DNA of 64,000 nt from Cesiribacter sp964504565 (GTDB lineage: Bacteria > Bacteroidota > Bacteroidia > Cytophagales > Cyclobacteriaceae): assembly GCA_964504565.1 (NCBI GenBank), contig CAZDEY010000002.1, positions 248,001 through 312,000 of the forward strand, written 5' to 3'. A program made the translations under genes and the position numbers. The notes under the pieces are model-generated. The model worked only from the letters and a program-made list of their open reading frames with translations. It ran no database searches and had not been told where the DNA came from. Below, in pieces: positions 1-8,359 of the stretch. The first letter of the stretch is position 1, and each line of letters begins with the position of its first letter.

Positions 1-2
1 CT

Positions 3-1793
3 ACCGTATTCGTAAGGTTTAACCCTGCTCGTAACGATAACTTTGCTGGATCTATAACCCTTACCAGCGGCACCACCGAACAAACAATTGATATGGTAGG
101 TACAGGGTATTCCATAGTAAATCTGGCCGACTTTAGCGGCAGCTTCGGTGAGTTGATTGAAGGAGGTGAATCTAGCATTCGTTCGTACACTATCGCGCTT
201 TATAATACCACCGAAAATGTTGAGGTAAATGCGCCCGAAGGCTTCTTAGTAAGCACTGATAGCGAAAACTTCTCTAATTCTCTTACCTTAAGCTCGAACG
301 CCGATGGCGATATTCAGGCGACTGTTTACGTAAAATTTGTACCGACCGCTGTAGGTACCTATTCCGGCGAAATTACTAATACACTTGGTAGTGCTAGCAA
401 TTCAGTACTGGTAAGTGGCACCGCAGTAGTGGCCTCTGTAACCGTGTTTGCTGAAAACTTCGACGACTGCTTCGCTGATTGGCAAGTTGTTTCAATCAGT
501 AGCGACAAAAATTGGGTATGTGCCGATGATAGCCGCTTTGGGTGGGATGGCAATTTTGCCGAAATGAACGGCTTCCGACAAGACGAAAAATCGGTGGATT
601 ACCTAATTTCTCCAGCAATTGATATGGATGCCCAGGAAGATGAATTGCTCTCTTTTGTGAGTGAGTACTTCTATGGTGATGATAATACCATTTTTGAACT
701 GCGCTATAGCACCGACTACGACGGCACCGGCACTAAAGAGGCTGTCGAAGAGGCAACATGGCAAACGATAGATTTTACCAAGCCGGCCGATAGAGGAGAA
801 TGGACCAAAGCCGTAGTTGACCTTAGTTCTATTACCGGCAATGCTTACTTAGCCTTCTATTACGAGGCTGAAGCCAACCCGCGCCGTTGGAGAATTGATG
901 ACCTAAAAGTTTACTACGAAGTAGCTGAAACCTTAGCCGGCGTGCGTACCCTTAATGCCAACGGTATGAGTATTTACAATGGCGTTGAGGTTACCGTAAA
1001 TGGTGTAGTTCACGGCCTTATCTCTAACGTTAGTGGTAATGCTAATGCCGTTGAGTTCCGCTTGGTAGATGTTCAGGAAGAAGTTGGAATTACCGTAAGG
1101 TACAATGGCACTGACGCATTAGCTGCGGTTTCGGAAGGGGATTTAATTACTGTTACCGGTAAAGTAAGCAGTGAAATGGGCTTAACGGTACTCAACCCAA
1201 CGGAAATGGCGGTTAGCTCATCTGCTAACCAACTATTGCCGGCAATAGGTCTAGAGGGAACCATGTTAAGTGAGAGCCAAGAGTCGCTACCGGTACGCAT
1301 AGAGGCTGCCCTAGTAACCGGTGGTTGGGAACAAGTAATAGATGGTATCTACTATGTAACCCTTGAAAAAAACGGTACTGAATACACTGTCCGCTTCGAT
1401 AGCGAACTGGCCGACTGGTCGGGTATAATGGATGCCGATGCACTTACCCTAAATGGGTTTGGTTACCAGATGGATGAGAGCATGCCGTATGATGATGGAT
1501 ATATGATTACCGTGCTAGGCTTAGACGATGTAGATATATTAAATAGCCTGGAAGATGATGTCCTAAAGCAAAGCGTAAGCCTTTATCCCAATCCTAGCCA
1601 GGGCGGAGCAGTTTTCTTTAAAGGTTTAACCGAGCCGGCAATTGTTATTATTACCGATGTAACCGGCCGGGTAATAAGTACCCAAGCTGTTCAATCCTCG
1701 CAGGTGGCAGTAAGCCAATTAGCTAGTGGTATATACCATCTAACGCTAACAACTAATAAGGCTAAAGCAACATATCGTTTAGTTAAACAATAA
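3..1793 (+). CDS. Secreted multidomain protein with T9SS C-terminal sorting domain (5' end cut by window edge)
   Basis: The frame is open to the left edge, so the N-terminus and signal peptide are outside the window; the ATG at 93 is internal. From the left, a repeat of the type V-x-F-x-P...G.Y.G.I...V..SGT resembles the Ig-like/ASPM-type modules of Bacteroidota surface proteins. Next comes a jelly-roll-like segment (FAENFDDCFADWQVVS... ending in WRIDDLKVYY) typical of choice-of-anchor J/MAM domains, then an OB-fold-like segment (GVEVTVNGVVHGLISN...GDLITVTGKV). The last ~75 residues (LYPNPSQGG ... GIYHLTLTTNKAKATYRLVKQ) are a Por secretion/type A sorting domain, so the protein should cross the outer membrane by the type IX system and be surface-anchored or released. 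Substrate unknown. The next gene has the same OB-like plus sorting-domain design, suggesting related exported functions. Confidence 0.85.
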   Translation, partial: TVFVRFNPARNDNFAGSITLTSGTTEQTIDMVGTGYSIVNLADFSGSFGELIEGGESSIRSYTIALYNTTENVEVNAPEGFLVSTDSENFSNSLTLSSNADGDIQATVYVKFVPTAVGTYSGEITNTLGSASNSVLVSGTAVVASVTVFAENFDDCFADWQVVSISSDKNWVCADDSRFGWDGNFAEMNGFRQDEKSVDYLISPAIDMDAQEDELLSFVSEYFYGDDNTIFELRYSTDYDGTGTKEAVEEATWQTIDFTKPADRGEWTKAVVDLSSITGNAYLAFYYEAEANPRRWRIDDLKVYYEVAETLAGVRTLNANGMSIYNGVEVTVNGVVHGLISNVSGNANAVEFRLVDVQEEVGITVRYNGTDALAAVSEGDLITVTGKVSSEMGLTVLNPTEMAVSSSANQLLPAIGLEGTMLSESQESLPVRIEAALVTGGWEQVIDGIYYVTLEKNGTEYTVRFDSELADWSGIMDADALTLNGFGYQMDESMPYDDGYMITVLGLDDVDILNSLEDDVLKQSVSLYPNPSQGGAVFFKGLTEPAIVIITDVTGRVISTQAVQSSQVAVSQLASGIYHLTLTTNKAKATYRLVKQ

Positions 1794-1802
1794 ATAATTA
1801 TG

Positions 1803-1833
1803 GCCAGGCAGCGCTAGTGTTGCCTGGCTATTT
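1803..1833 (+). terminator. Candidate intrinsic terminator
   Basis: An 8-bp perfect stem (GCCAGGCA / TGCCTGGC) with a 10-nt loop is followed by the T-rich tract TATTTATAT. It lies 10 bases after the stop of the T9SS protein and 13 before the next ATG. The tract is interrupted by A residues, so termination may be partial. Confidence 0.6.
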
Positions 1834-1845
1834 ATATAGTTAAGT

Positions 1846-4197
1846 ATGAAGAAAAATTTACTGCTATTATTTTCACTTCTGTTCGGGCTGGGCCTAGTAC
1901 ACGTGCAGGCTCAGGAAGAAGTAGAGCTTAAAACTATGGCCGATGCCCGAGCTGCGGGTGTAGGAGCTATAGTTAAAGTAAAAGGCGTCGTTACCACAGG
2001 TAATACTATTGATGGCCGCCTACGCTATTTTCAAGATTCAACCGCCGGATTAGTAGTATTCTATAGTAACCTTACCGGTGCAGATTCCAAAGGGTTTGAC
2101 CTTAGTACCGCCGAAATTGGCGATACTATTCAGGTTACGGGGCAGTTGGACGAATTTAACGGTTTACTGCAAGTAGTTTTCTCGGTTGATGGTAACGAAG
2201 TACCCCAAGCTAACGCCGAGTTAGTCTATGACCGTAGCGAAGCCACCAACCCCACACCGCTACCTAAGCCTATAACAGTTACCGCAGCTAACTTAGCTGA
2301 TAGCTTAGAGGGTAGGCTTATCCGCTTTGCCAATGCCCAAATATTGACTACTAGTCGTACGTTTGCTCGGGGTAATTATACTATGATAGATAGTACTGGT
2401 AGTGAGGATAACGAATTTCAGATGCGAATAAATAACGATGCTAATTCATTAATTGGAACTGACATACCTACCGGCCTAGTCGATATAGTTGGAGTGCTTG
2501 GCGAATTTAGAGGCACTTACCAAATACTGCCCAGAGACGAAGAGGATTTAGTAGCCGGCTTATCAATTGAAGAGTTTACTCAAATAACTCAGAATACCAC
2601 TAGCCTGAGCGTAAGTTTTACCACTACACTTCGGGCTGGCGGTCTGTTACGCTATAAGCGGTACGATAGACCCGACAGTGAATACGATACCGTATTTTTA
2701 GCCGATAGCCAAAACAGCTTTACAGCTGAACTTAGGAACTTAGAGCCGGCTCAGTTTTACAATATCGAAGTATACACCACCGCCTCCGGGGATGCCACTA
2801 AGAGTGTATCATTAGAAAATATTATAGTAGCAACTAAATCTACTTCCAGCGGTAGCATCCGGGTACTATTCAACTACCTGCCCAACGATTTACCCGCCGA
2901 TATAATGTATATGCCGGAGAATTACAGCAGCGATTTTGCTGCCGATATTGCCTCCATCATCGACCGCGCCCAGCAGTCGGTTGATGTGGCTATCTACAAT
3001 GTGAACGGCGGTGGCACTGCAATTTTAAACGCGATTAACCGAGCCTACGAGCGCGGTTTACAGGTACGCTACCTGTACCAATCCGACGATTTCAATTACG
3101 AGATTGACCAATGGAACAGCAACGTAAGCAAACGGGCCCGCCCCGAAGGTGATGGCATAATGCACAACAAATTTGTAGTGGTTGATGCCGCCAGTGCCCA
3201 AAATAGCTACGTAGTTACCGGCTCATCTAACTGGACGAATAATAACCTATTTGATGAAAGCAACGATCTTCTGATAATACAGGATCAGGCGCTGGCTCGG
3301 GCCTATACCGTAGAATTTAACGAGATGTGGGGCAGCCCTACGGTAAGCACTACTGCTAATCAGCTGCGCTTCGGGGCCGATAAAACTATGAACACCCCGT
3401 TCTTATTCAATATCGGAGGTCGGAAGGTGCAGTTGTACTTCTCTCCTTCCGGTGGGGTTAATAGTCGTATTTTAGATGCTATAACTGATACCCGCAGCGA
3501 TATTAGGTTTGCCCTAACCGATATTACCCGCTCCGATCTGGCTACTGCCTTAATAGATGAAGCCGCCCGCGGTTGGTCGGTTAAAGGCATTATTCAGGCC
3601 GACGATTTAACTATAGAGAATGATACCCTTAACTCTGGGGATAATTCGGAAGCTGTTATGCAGCAATTTTACGCTGCGCGAACTACCCCCGGTTTAGAGG
3701 TAGTATTTGATACGGTTACCCATTTGCACCATAAGTTTGTAGTAGCCAATGCTCTGCGTTCGGAAGCTAGCCCGTTTGTACTAACCGGTTCTCACAACTG
3801 GTCTAATGCTGCCGAAGAAGATAATGATGAAAATACCCTGGTTATTTACGATCAGCAAATAGCCGAGGCGTATCTAAACCACTGGCGCATATTATATTAC
3901 GAGGCTACCGAAGGTAAGCGTGATGATGTGCTCACCAATATTGAAGCAGACTCTTACTCGGGTATTAAAGTATATCCTAACCCTACGGAGGGCCAGCTGA
4001 ATGTCCGTTCTACAAGTGGTAAACCGCTTCGCTACACGCTACTTAATGTGCAGGGCAAAGCAGTATATAGCGGCACGCTAGCGCCTAGCAGTCAAGCCCA
4101 ACCAATACATTTAACCAACTTGGAGGCCGGTATTTACTACCTACAACTTACCACCGGAAAAACACTCACCACCCAAAAAATTATTTTAACGCGCTAA
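1846..4197 (+). CDS. Secreted phospholipase D-fold protein with T9SS sorting domain
   Basis: 783 residues. A signal peptide (MKKNLLLLFSLLFGLGLVHVQAQ) is followed by an OB-fold-like domain (about 28-240, KVKGVVTTGNTIDGRLRYFQD) and an FnIII-like stretch (about 245-335). Two phospholipase D-like half-domains follow: the first has a full HKD motif, H440-x-K442-x4-D447, with GSSNW after it; the second has H628-x-K630 but Asn635 in the Asp position, followed by GSHNW. The tail (VYPNPTEGQ ... GIYYLQLTTGKT) is a Por-type sorting domain. The fold covers phosphodiesterases including Nuc-type nucleases and phospholipases; an extracellular nuclease is plausible given the OB-fold, but the substrate is not shown. 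In PLD enzymes the His and Lys of both motifs form the active site and the Asp is supportive, so activity may persist. Confidence 0.87.
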   Translation: MKKNLLLLFSLLFGLGLVHVQAQEEVELKTMADARAAGVGAIVKVKGVVTTGNTIDGRLRYFQDSTAGLVVFYSNLTGADSKGFDLSTAEIGDTIQVTGQLDEFNGLLQVVFSVDGNEVPQANAELVYDRSEATNPTPLPKPITVTAANLADSLEGRLIRFANAQILTTSRTFARGNYTMIDSTGSEDNEFQMRINNDANSLIGTDIPTGLVDIVGVLGEFRGTYQILPRDEEDLVAGLSIEEFTQITQNTTSLSVSFTTTLRAGGLLRYKRYDRPDSEYDTVFLADSQNSFTAELRNLEPAQFYNIEVYTTASGDATKSVSLENIIVATKSTSSGSIRVLFNYLPNDLPADIMYMPENYSSDFAADIASIIDRAQQSVDVAIYNVNGGGTAILNAINRAYERGLQVRYLYQSDDFNYEIDQWNSNVSKRARPEGDGIMHNKFVVVDAASAQNSYVVTGSSNWTNNNLFDESNDLLIIQDQALARAYTVEFNEMWGSPTVSTTANQLRFGADKTMNTPFLFNIGGRKVQLYFSPSGGVNSRILDAITDTRSDIRFALTDITRSDLATALIDEAARGWSVKGIIQADDLTIENDTLNSGDNSEAVMQQFYAARTTPGLEVVFDTVTHLHHKFVVANALRSEASPFVLTGSHNWSNAAEEDNDENTLVIYDQQIAEAYLNHWRILYYEATEGKRDDVLTNIEADSYSGIKVYPNPTEGQLNVRSTSGKPLRYTLLNVQGKAVYSGTLAPSSQAQPIHLTNLEAGIYYLQLTTGKTLTTQKIILTR

Positions 4198-4209
4198 ATC
4201 TCATTAATC

Positions 4210-4683
4210 ATGAAAAAAATAACACTTCTACTATCATCAATTTTAGTTGTCTTGGCATTTAGCGCTTGTGATGACGAAAGTGGTAACTTAACTCCCCCAA
4301 CTACAACTGAGCTATTAACCCGTACCTGGAGGGTAGAAAGTATAACCGTGGAGGAGAACGGTGAGGAGGTTTCAGCTTCAGAATACCAAAATCTATCAAT
4401 AACCTTTACTAAAGAAGGCAGCTATACTGTAGACCGCCTAACTGATGCCTTTCCTCAGCAGTCCGGAACCTGGGAATGGGAAAACAAGGATGTACAAAGA
4501 AATATTGTTCTTGATAAGGGAACTGATATTGAGGTAATATTAGAAGTTGAAGAGATTCAGGCTGACCTTTTTGAGATTTATTTCAAAAGAGAAGGTGGTA
4601 TCGTAAGCGGCCGCGTGGCTGGTACCTCAGCCGGTCGCACAATTCCTGACCGAGAATTTACCATAACTTTCCGTTCTATATAA
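4210..4683 (+). CDS. Lipocalin-like lipoprotein
   Basis: 157 residues. The N-terminus MKKITLLLSSILVVLAFSAC is a lipoprotein signal peptide with lipobox FSAC (lipidated Cys20) and DDE directly after it. The rest reads as alternating strands (LLTRTWRVESITVEENGEEV, LSITFTKEGSYTVDR, SGTWEWENKDVQRNIVLD), the pattern of the lipocalin-like domains common in Bacteroidota lipoproteins. It sits 12 bases after the PLD-fold gene and 19 before the Oar-like receptor, so co-transcription is likely. Ligand unknown. Confidence 0.72.
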   Translation: MKKITLLLSSILVVLAFSACDDESGNLTPPTTTELLTRTWRVESITVEENGEEVSASEYQNLSITFTKEGSYTVDRLTDAFPQQSGTWEWENKDVQRNIVLDKGTDIEVILEVEEIQADLFEIYFKREGGIVSGRVAGTSAGRTIPDREFTITFRSI

Positions 4684-4702
4684 CTCTCAGTAGATTTTAT
4701 AC

Positions 4703-7700
4703 ATGAAAAGGATTTATTCATTACTGGCTTTGGTTGGGCTTTGTTTGGTGCTTACTAGCCAAAGCTACGGACAAGGCCTTACTACAGCTTCTATCGAAGG
4801 GGTAGTAACTGATGCTTCCGGACTGGAATTAATAGGAGCTACGGTAGTTGCTAAGCATGAACCTACCGGGGCTAACTACGGGGCGGTAACTAATTATGAA
4901 GGACGGTATATTCTTTCTAATGTTAGAACCGGTGGACCGTATACAATTACCGTTAAGTACCTAGGTTATAAAACCTCTATACTAAGCGATGTAAACCTGC
5001 AACTTGGCCAGAAAGCTACCTTCAATTTTACGTTGGAAGAAAGCAACGAAACAATGGAAGCTGTAGAGGTTGTTGCCCAATCTGTACAGGAGTTTAACCC
5101 TAATCAGACCGGTGCCGTTACCAGCGTAAGCACCCAGCAAATTAATAGTTTGCCTACCCTAGATCGTAGTTTAAATGATGTGGCTCGGCTTACTCCCCAG
5201 GCTATCGAAACCGAGGATGGGGGCATATCGTTTGGTGGCCAAAATAACCGCTATAACAGCATTATGATTGACGGGGCTATCTACAACGATGTATTTGGCC
5301 TTAACGCTAACGGTACTCCGGGTGGCCGTACTGGGGCTCAGCCTATAAGCCTAGATGCCATAGCCGAGGTTCAAATACTGGTTTCGCCCTACGATGTGCA
5401 GCAGAGTGGATTTACCGGGGCTGCCATAAACGCTATAACCCGAGGCGGTACTAATAATATAGAAGGTAGTGCCTACGTATTCCACGAAAGCCAGAGCCTG
5501 GCCGGTAAAAGCCTTGTACTAGAGGAAGGGCAAACCGCCGAACCGCTCAGCGACTTCAGCGAAACTACTTACGGTCTGCGCTTGGGCGGACCTATCATTA
5601 AGGATAAGCTTTTCTACTTTGTTAGTTTAGAGACCCGTAACGAGAATACCCCTTATTTTCCTAACGGCTTGCAATTACTGCCCGATAACACCGGAAATTC
5701 GGAAAACGATGCTCGGGCCCAGGCCCAGCGCGATTCGTTGAACCAATTTACATCAATCCTTAACAATGTATACGGCTACGATCCCGGTGGTTTTATGGCC
5801 GGCAATGGCAATGAACCCCGTAATCGTAAAGTTTTTGCCCGTATTGATTACAATATTAACGATCGGCATAAACTGCTAGCACGCTATAATTTTACCGACG
5901 GCTTTGCTAATACAATCTTCCGGAATGGTAATAACTATTCGTTTGATAATGCCGAAGCCGATATTAACAACACTACTCACAATATAGTAGCTGAATTGCA
6001 GTCTAACTTCGGAAAAGGTAATAGCAATGAGTTTAGAATAAGCTATAACCATACGCTGGATAAGCGTAGCCCGGCCAATACCGATCAACTCTTTCCCCAA
6101 ATAGTATATCCGTTGGTAGAGGGCCCAAACCTGATTGTGGGCGGCGGCCGTTTTGATGCCCTTAACAGCCTGGACCAAAAGAGTATTGAGCTTACCAACA
6201 ACTTTCGGATGCTGAAAGGTAATCACAGTATACTTTTGGGTACTCGCAACGAGTTTTTCTACTTCAAAAACCTCTTTATTGAAAGCGGATTTGGTGAGTG
6301 GAACTTTTCTACTCTTACAGATTTAGAACAAGGCCGCCCCAGTGCGCTACGCAAATTCTATTCTACCGATCCGAACGACTTCGAGAAAATGGCAGAATGG
6401 GGTTCTTTACAGCTCGGAGCCTACATTCAGGACGACTGGTCGGTGAATAAAGACCTATTAATAACTCTAGGACTACGCGCCGACTTACCTCTAATTATTG
6501 ATGAGGTAAGCCGCAATTTTCAGTTTGAAGAGTCATTTGGCCGAAGAAACGACCTGACTCCAACCCGTAACCCTCTATGGTCGCCCCGATTAGGGTTTAA
6601 CTACAACTTGTTCGGAAACGACCAAACCATCATTAGAGGTGGTACCGGGGTGTTTTCGGGTCGTATACCATTTGTATGGTTAAGTAACCAGTACTCCCGC
6701 AGCGGCGTCGATTTTGCAACCACTATAATTAATGGACAAGATGAATTGAACGAACAGTTTTTTGAAGGCTTAAGCCAGCAGGAGCGAATTGATCTTATCA
6801 GCGATATTAGGTTTAGGCCAACCTTTGCCAATGGCGAGGAGCGCTTTGAGGTAAACCTGACTAATCCGAATCTTCGTATGCCGCAGGAGTGGCGTAGTAC
6901 CTTAGGTGTTGATCAGAAATTACCCTACGGCATCATAGGTTCAGTTGATCTAATGTACTCCAAAACTATATACGATATTTACTACGCTAACCTAAATTTA
7001 GCAGGGGTAGCCGGTCAGGATGATAAGGGTAGAAATCTTTATGGACGAGGTCCTCTTGACCCGTACTTGGTTGACGGCCAAAACTTTACCGATGTGTACG
7101 TAGTAGAAAACACTCGGGAGGGTCGACAGTATAGTGCTACCGGTACCCTAAAGAAAACTGTAAACAATTTATTTGCTCAGCTTTCGTATACTTACGCCAA
7201 TGGCAAATCGGTTGGCAATAACAGCAATAGTATTGCCGGAGGTAACTGGGCCAGCGTACCTATAGTACAAGATCCTAATAACCCACCCTTAGCATTTTCC
7301 GATTTCAACCGGCCGCACCGCGTAGTTGGTAACCTTAGCTACGATAAGCAGTGGAACGAAAATCTGGGTACAACTTTTGGGGTGTACTTTAACGCGCAAT
7401 CCGGTCGTAGATACTCATTTACCTACCAGGGCGATGCTAACTTTGATACCAACGATACCCGCGACGACCGTGACCTTATTTACGTGCCTAACCGACTGCC
7501 TGATTTTGAAAGCTCAGGTCAAACCGTAGAAGAGTACGTAGCTGATTTACGCGATGAAATTATCTTCACCGGTACCCCGGAGGAGCAAATTGCCCAGTAC
7601 GAAGCCTTTAATGAGCTTATAGAAAGTGATAGTTACCTTCGTGACCGTCGGGGCCAATTTGCCGAACGAAACGCCGGTGTAGGCCGCTGGAATAGCCGAT

Positions 7701-7990
7701 TGGATTTAACGGTAAAGCAGCGTATTGGGTTAGATGTAAACAATAAGAAACACAACCTTGAAGTATCAGCAGTGCTTCAGAATGCCGCCAATCTCGCCGG
7801 TTCAATTTTCAATGAGCCTTGGGGTAAGCAGTATATTACCTTTTCTAATATATCTCCTTTACAGGTAGCTGGGTTTAATGATGCTGAAAATGATATAGAA
7901 GTTACTTACCGCGATGTTGGCGATATAAACCGAGTAAACCGTTTTGGTTCGGTTTGGCGCTTACAACTAGGGGTGCGTTACAGCTTCTAA
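4703..7990 (+). CDS. Oar-like TonB-dependent outer-membrane receptor
   Basis: 1095 residues. A signal peptide (to about residue 23, SQSYG) precedes a CarboxypepD_reg-like beta-sandwich (about 28-115; GVVTDASGLELIGATVVAKH, NYEGRYILSNVRTGGPYTITVKYLGY). A plug-like region (about 120-250; LPTLDRSLNDVARLTPQA, GGQNNRYNSIMIDGA, INAITRGGTNN) is followed by a long beta-barrel of alternating aromatic strands ending in WRLQLGVRYSF, whose final Phe is the usual BAM recognition residue. This layout matches the Oar/TonB-dependent receptor group of Bacteroidota. The ligand cannot be read; no SusD partner is adjacent. It is the last gene of a short plus-strand series and ends at a strong terminator. Confidence 0.88.
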   Translation: MKRIYSLLALVGLCLVLTSQSYGQGLTTASIEGVVTDASGLELIGATVVAKHEPTGANYGAVTNYEGRYILSNVRTGGPYTITVKYLGYKTSILSDVNLQLGQKATFNFTLEESNETMEAVEVVAQSVQEFNPNQTGAVTSVSTQQINSLPTLDRSLNDVARLTPQAIETEDGGISFGGQNNRYNSIMIDGAIYNDVFGLNANGTPGGRTGAQPISLDAIAEVQILVSPYDVQQSGFTGAAINAITRGGTNNIEGSAYVFHESQSLAGKSLVLEEGQTAEPLSDFSETTYGLRLGGPIIKDKLFYFVSLETRNENTPYFPNGLQLLPDNTGNSENDARAQAQRDSLNQFTSILNNVYGYDPGGFMAGNGNEPRNRKVFARIDYNINDRHKLLARYNFTDGFANTIFRNGNNYSFDNAEADINNTTHNIVAELQSNFGKGNSNEFRISYNHTLDKRSPANTDQLFPQIVYPLVEGPNLIVGGGRFDALNSLDQKSIELTNNFRMLKGNHSILLGTRNEFFYFKNLFIESGFGEWNFSTLTDLEQGRPSALRKFYSTDPNDFEKMAEWGSLQLGAYIQDDWSVNKDLLITLGLRADLPLIIDEVSRNFQFEESFGRRNDLTPTRNPLWSPRLGFNYNLFGNDQTIIRGGTGVFSGRIPFVWLSNQYSRSGVDFATTIINGQDELNEQFFEGLSQQERIDLISDIRFRPTFANGEERFEVNLTNPNLRMPQEWRSTLGVDQKLPYGIIGSVDLMYSKTIYDIYYANLNLAGVAGQDDKGRNLYGRGPLDPYLVDGQNFTDVYVVENTREGRQYSATGTLKKTVNNLFAQLSYTYANGKSVGNNSNSIAGGNWASVPIVQDPNNPPLAFSDFNRPHRVVGNLSYDKQWNENLGTTFGVYFNAQSGRRYSFTYQGDANFDTNDTRDDRDLIYVPNRLPDFESSGQTVEEYVADLRDEIIFTGTPEEQIAQYEAFNELIESDSYLRDRRGQFAERNAGVGRWNSRLDLTVKQRIGLDVNNKKHNLEVSAVLQNAANLAGSIFNEPWGKQYITFSNISPLQVAGFNDAENDIEVTYRDVGDINRVNRFGSVWRLQLGVRYSF

Positions 7991-8007
7991 ATTTTAAAAA
8001 TTAAACG

Positions 8008-8040
8008 AAAGCCTCTTGAACCGATCAGGAGGCTTTTTTT
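8008..8040 (+). terminator. Intrinsic terminator of the Oar-like gene
   Basis: GCCTC-TTGA / TCAG-GAGGC forms a near-perfect stem around a short ACCGA-type loop, preceded by AAA and followed by seven T. It lies 18 bases past the stop codon. Confidence 0.88.
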
Positions 8041-8046
8041 ATATAT

Positions 8047-8325
8047 ATGATGAGTGAATTACTGAGTCAATTGCTGCCAGATAAGCAGGCAGAAACACTT
8101 AATGAAAATGAATTGGTAAGCCTAATAGAACGGAGAGTTGAGGAACTACTCCGTACCGATCCGGGGGCATTGCTGCAGTTTTTATACCGATTAGATGTTG
8201 CGGAGGACAGGGTTAAGCAAGCCTTAGCTGCCGAAGCACCGGCCCATGCACTGGCTAAGGCAATTATTGCACGGGAAATTCATCGCCAAGAAACCCGAAA
8301 AAAATACAGCCGACCTACTGAGTAA
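8047..8325 (+). CDS. Small conserved hypothetical protein
   Basis: 92 residues starting MMSELLSQLLPDKQ; either Met may be the start. Mostly helical and charged, with no membrane segment, signal or Cys. The composition (ELVSLIERRVEELLRTDPGALLQFLYRLDVAEDRVKQAL in three helices) suggests a soluble helical protein. Codon use matches its neighbours and the reading frame ends inside a bidirectional terminator. I do not recognise a named family. Confidence 0.65.
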   Translation: MMSELLSQLLPDKQAETLNENELVSLIERRVEELLRTDPGALLQFLYRLDVAEDRVKQALAAEAPAHALAKAIIAREIHRQETRKKYSRPTE

Positions 8326-8338
8326 GCCGGCTGTATTT
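8302..8338. terminator. Bidirectional terminator between convergent genes
   Basis: An 11-bp perfect inverted repeat (AAATACAGCCG ... CGGCTGTATTT) with a 15-base loop has A/T tracts on both sides. It includes the stop codon of the 92-residue ORF and can serve both that gene and the receptor gene ending at 8360. Confidence 0.82.
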
Positions 8339-8359
8339 ATGTGAATCAACAGTATACTT

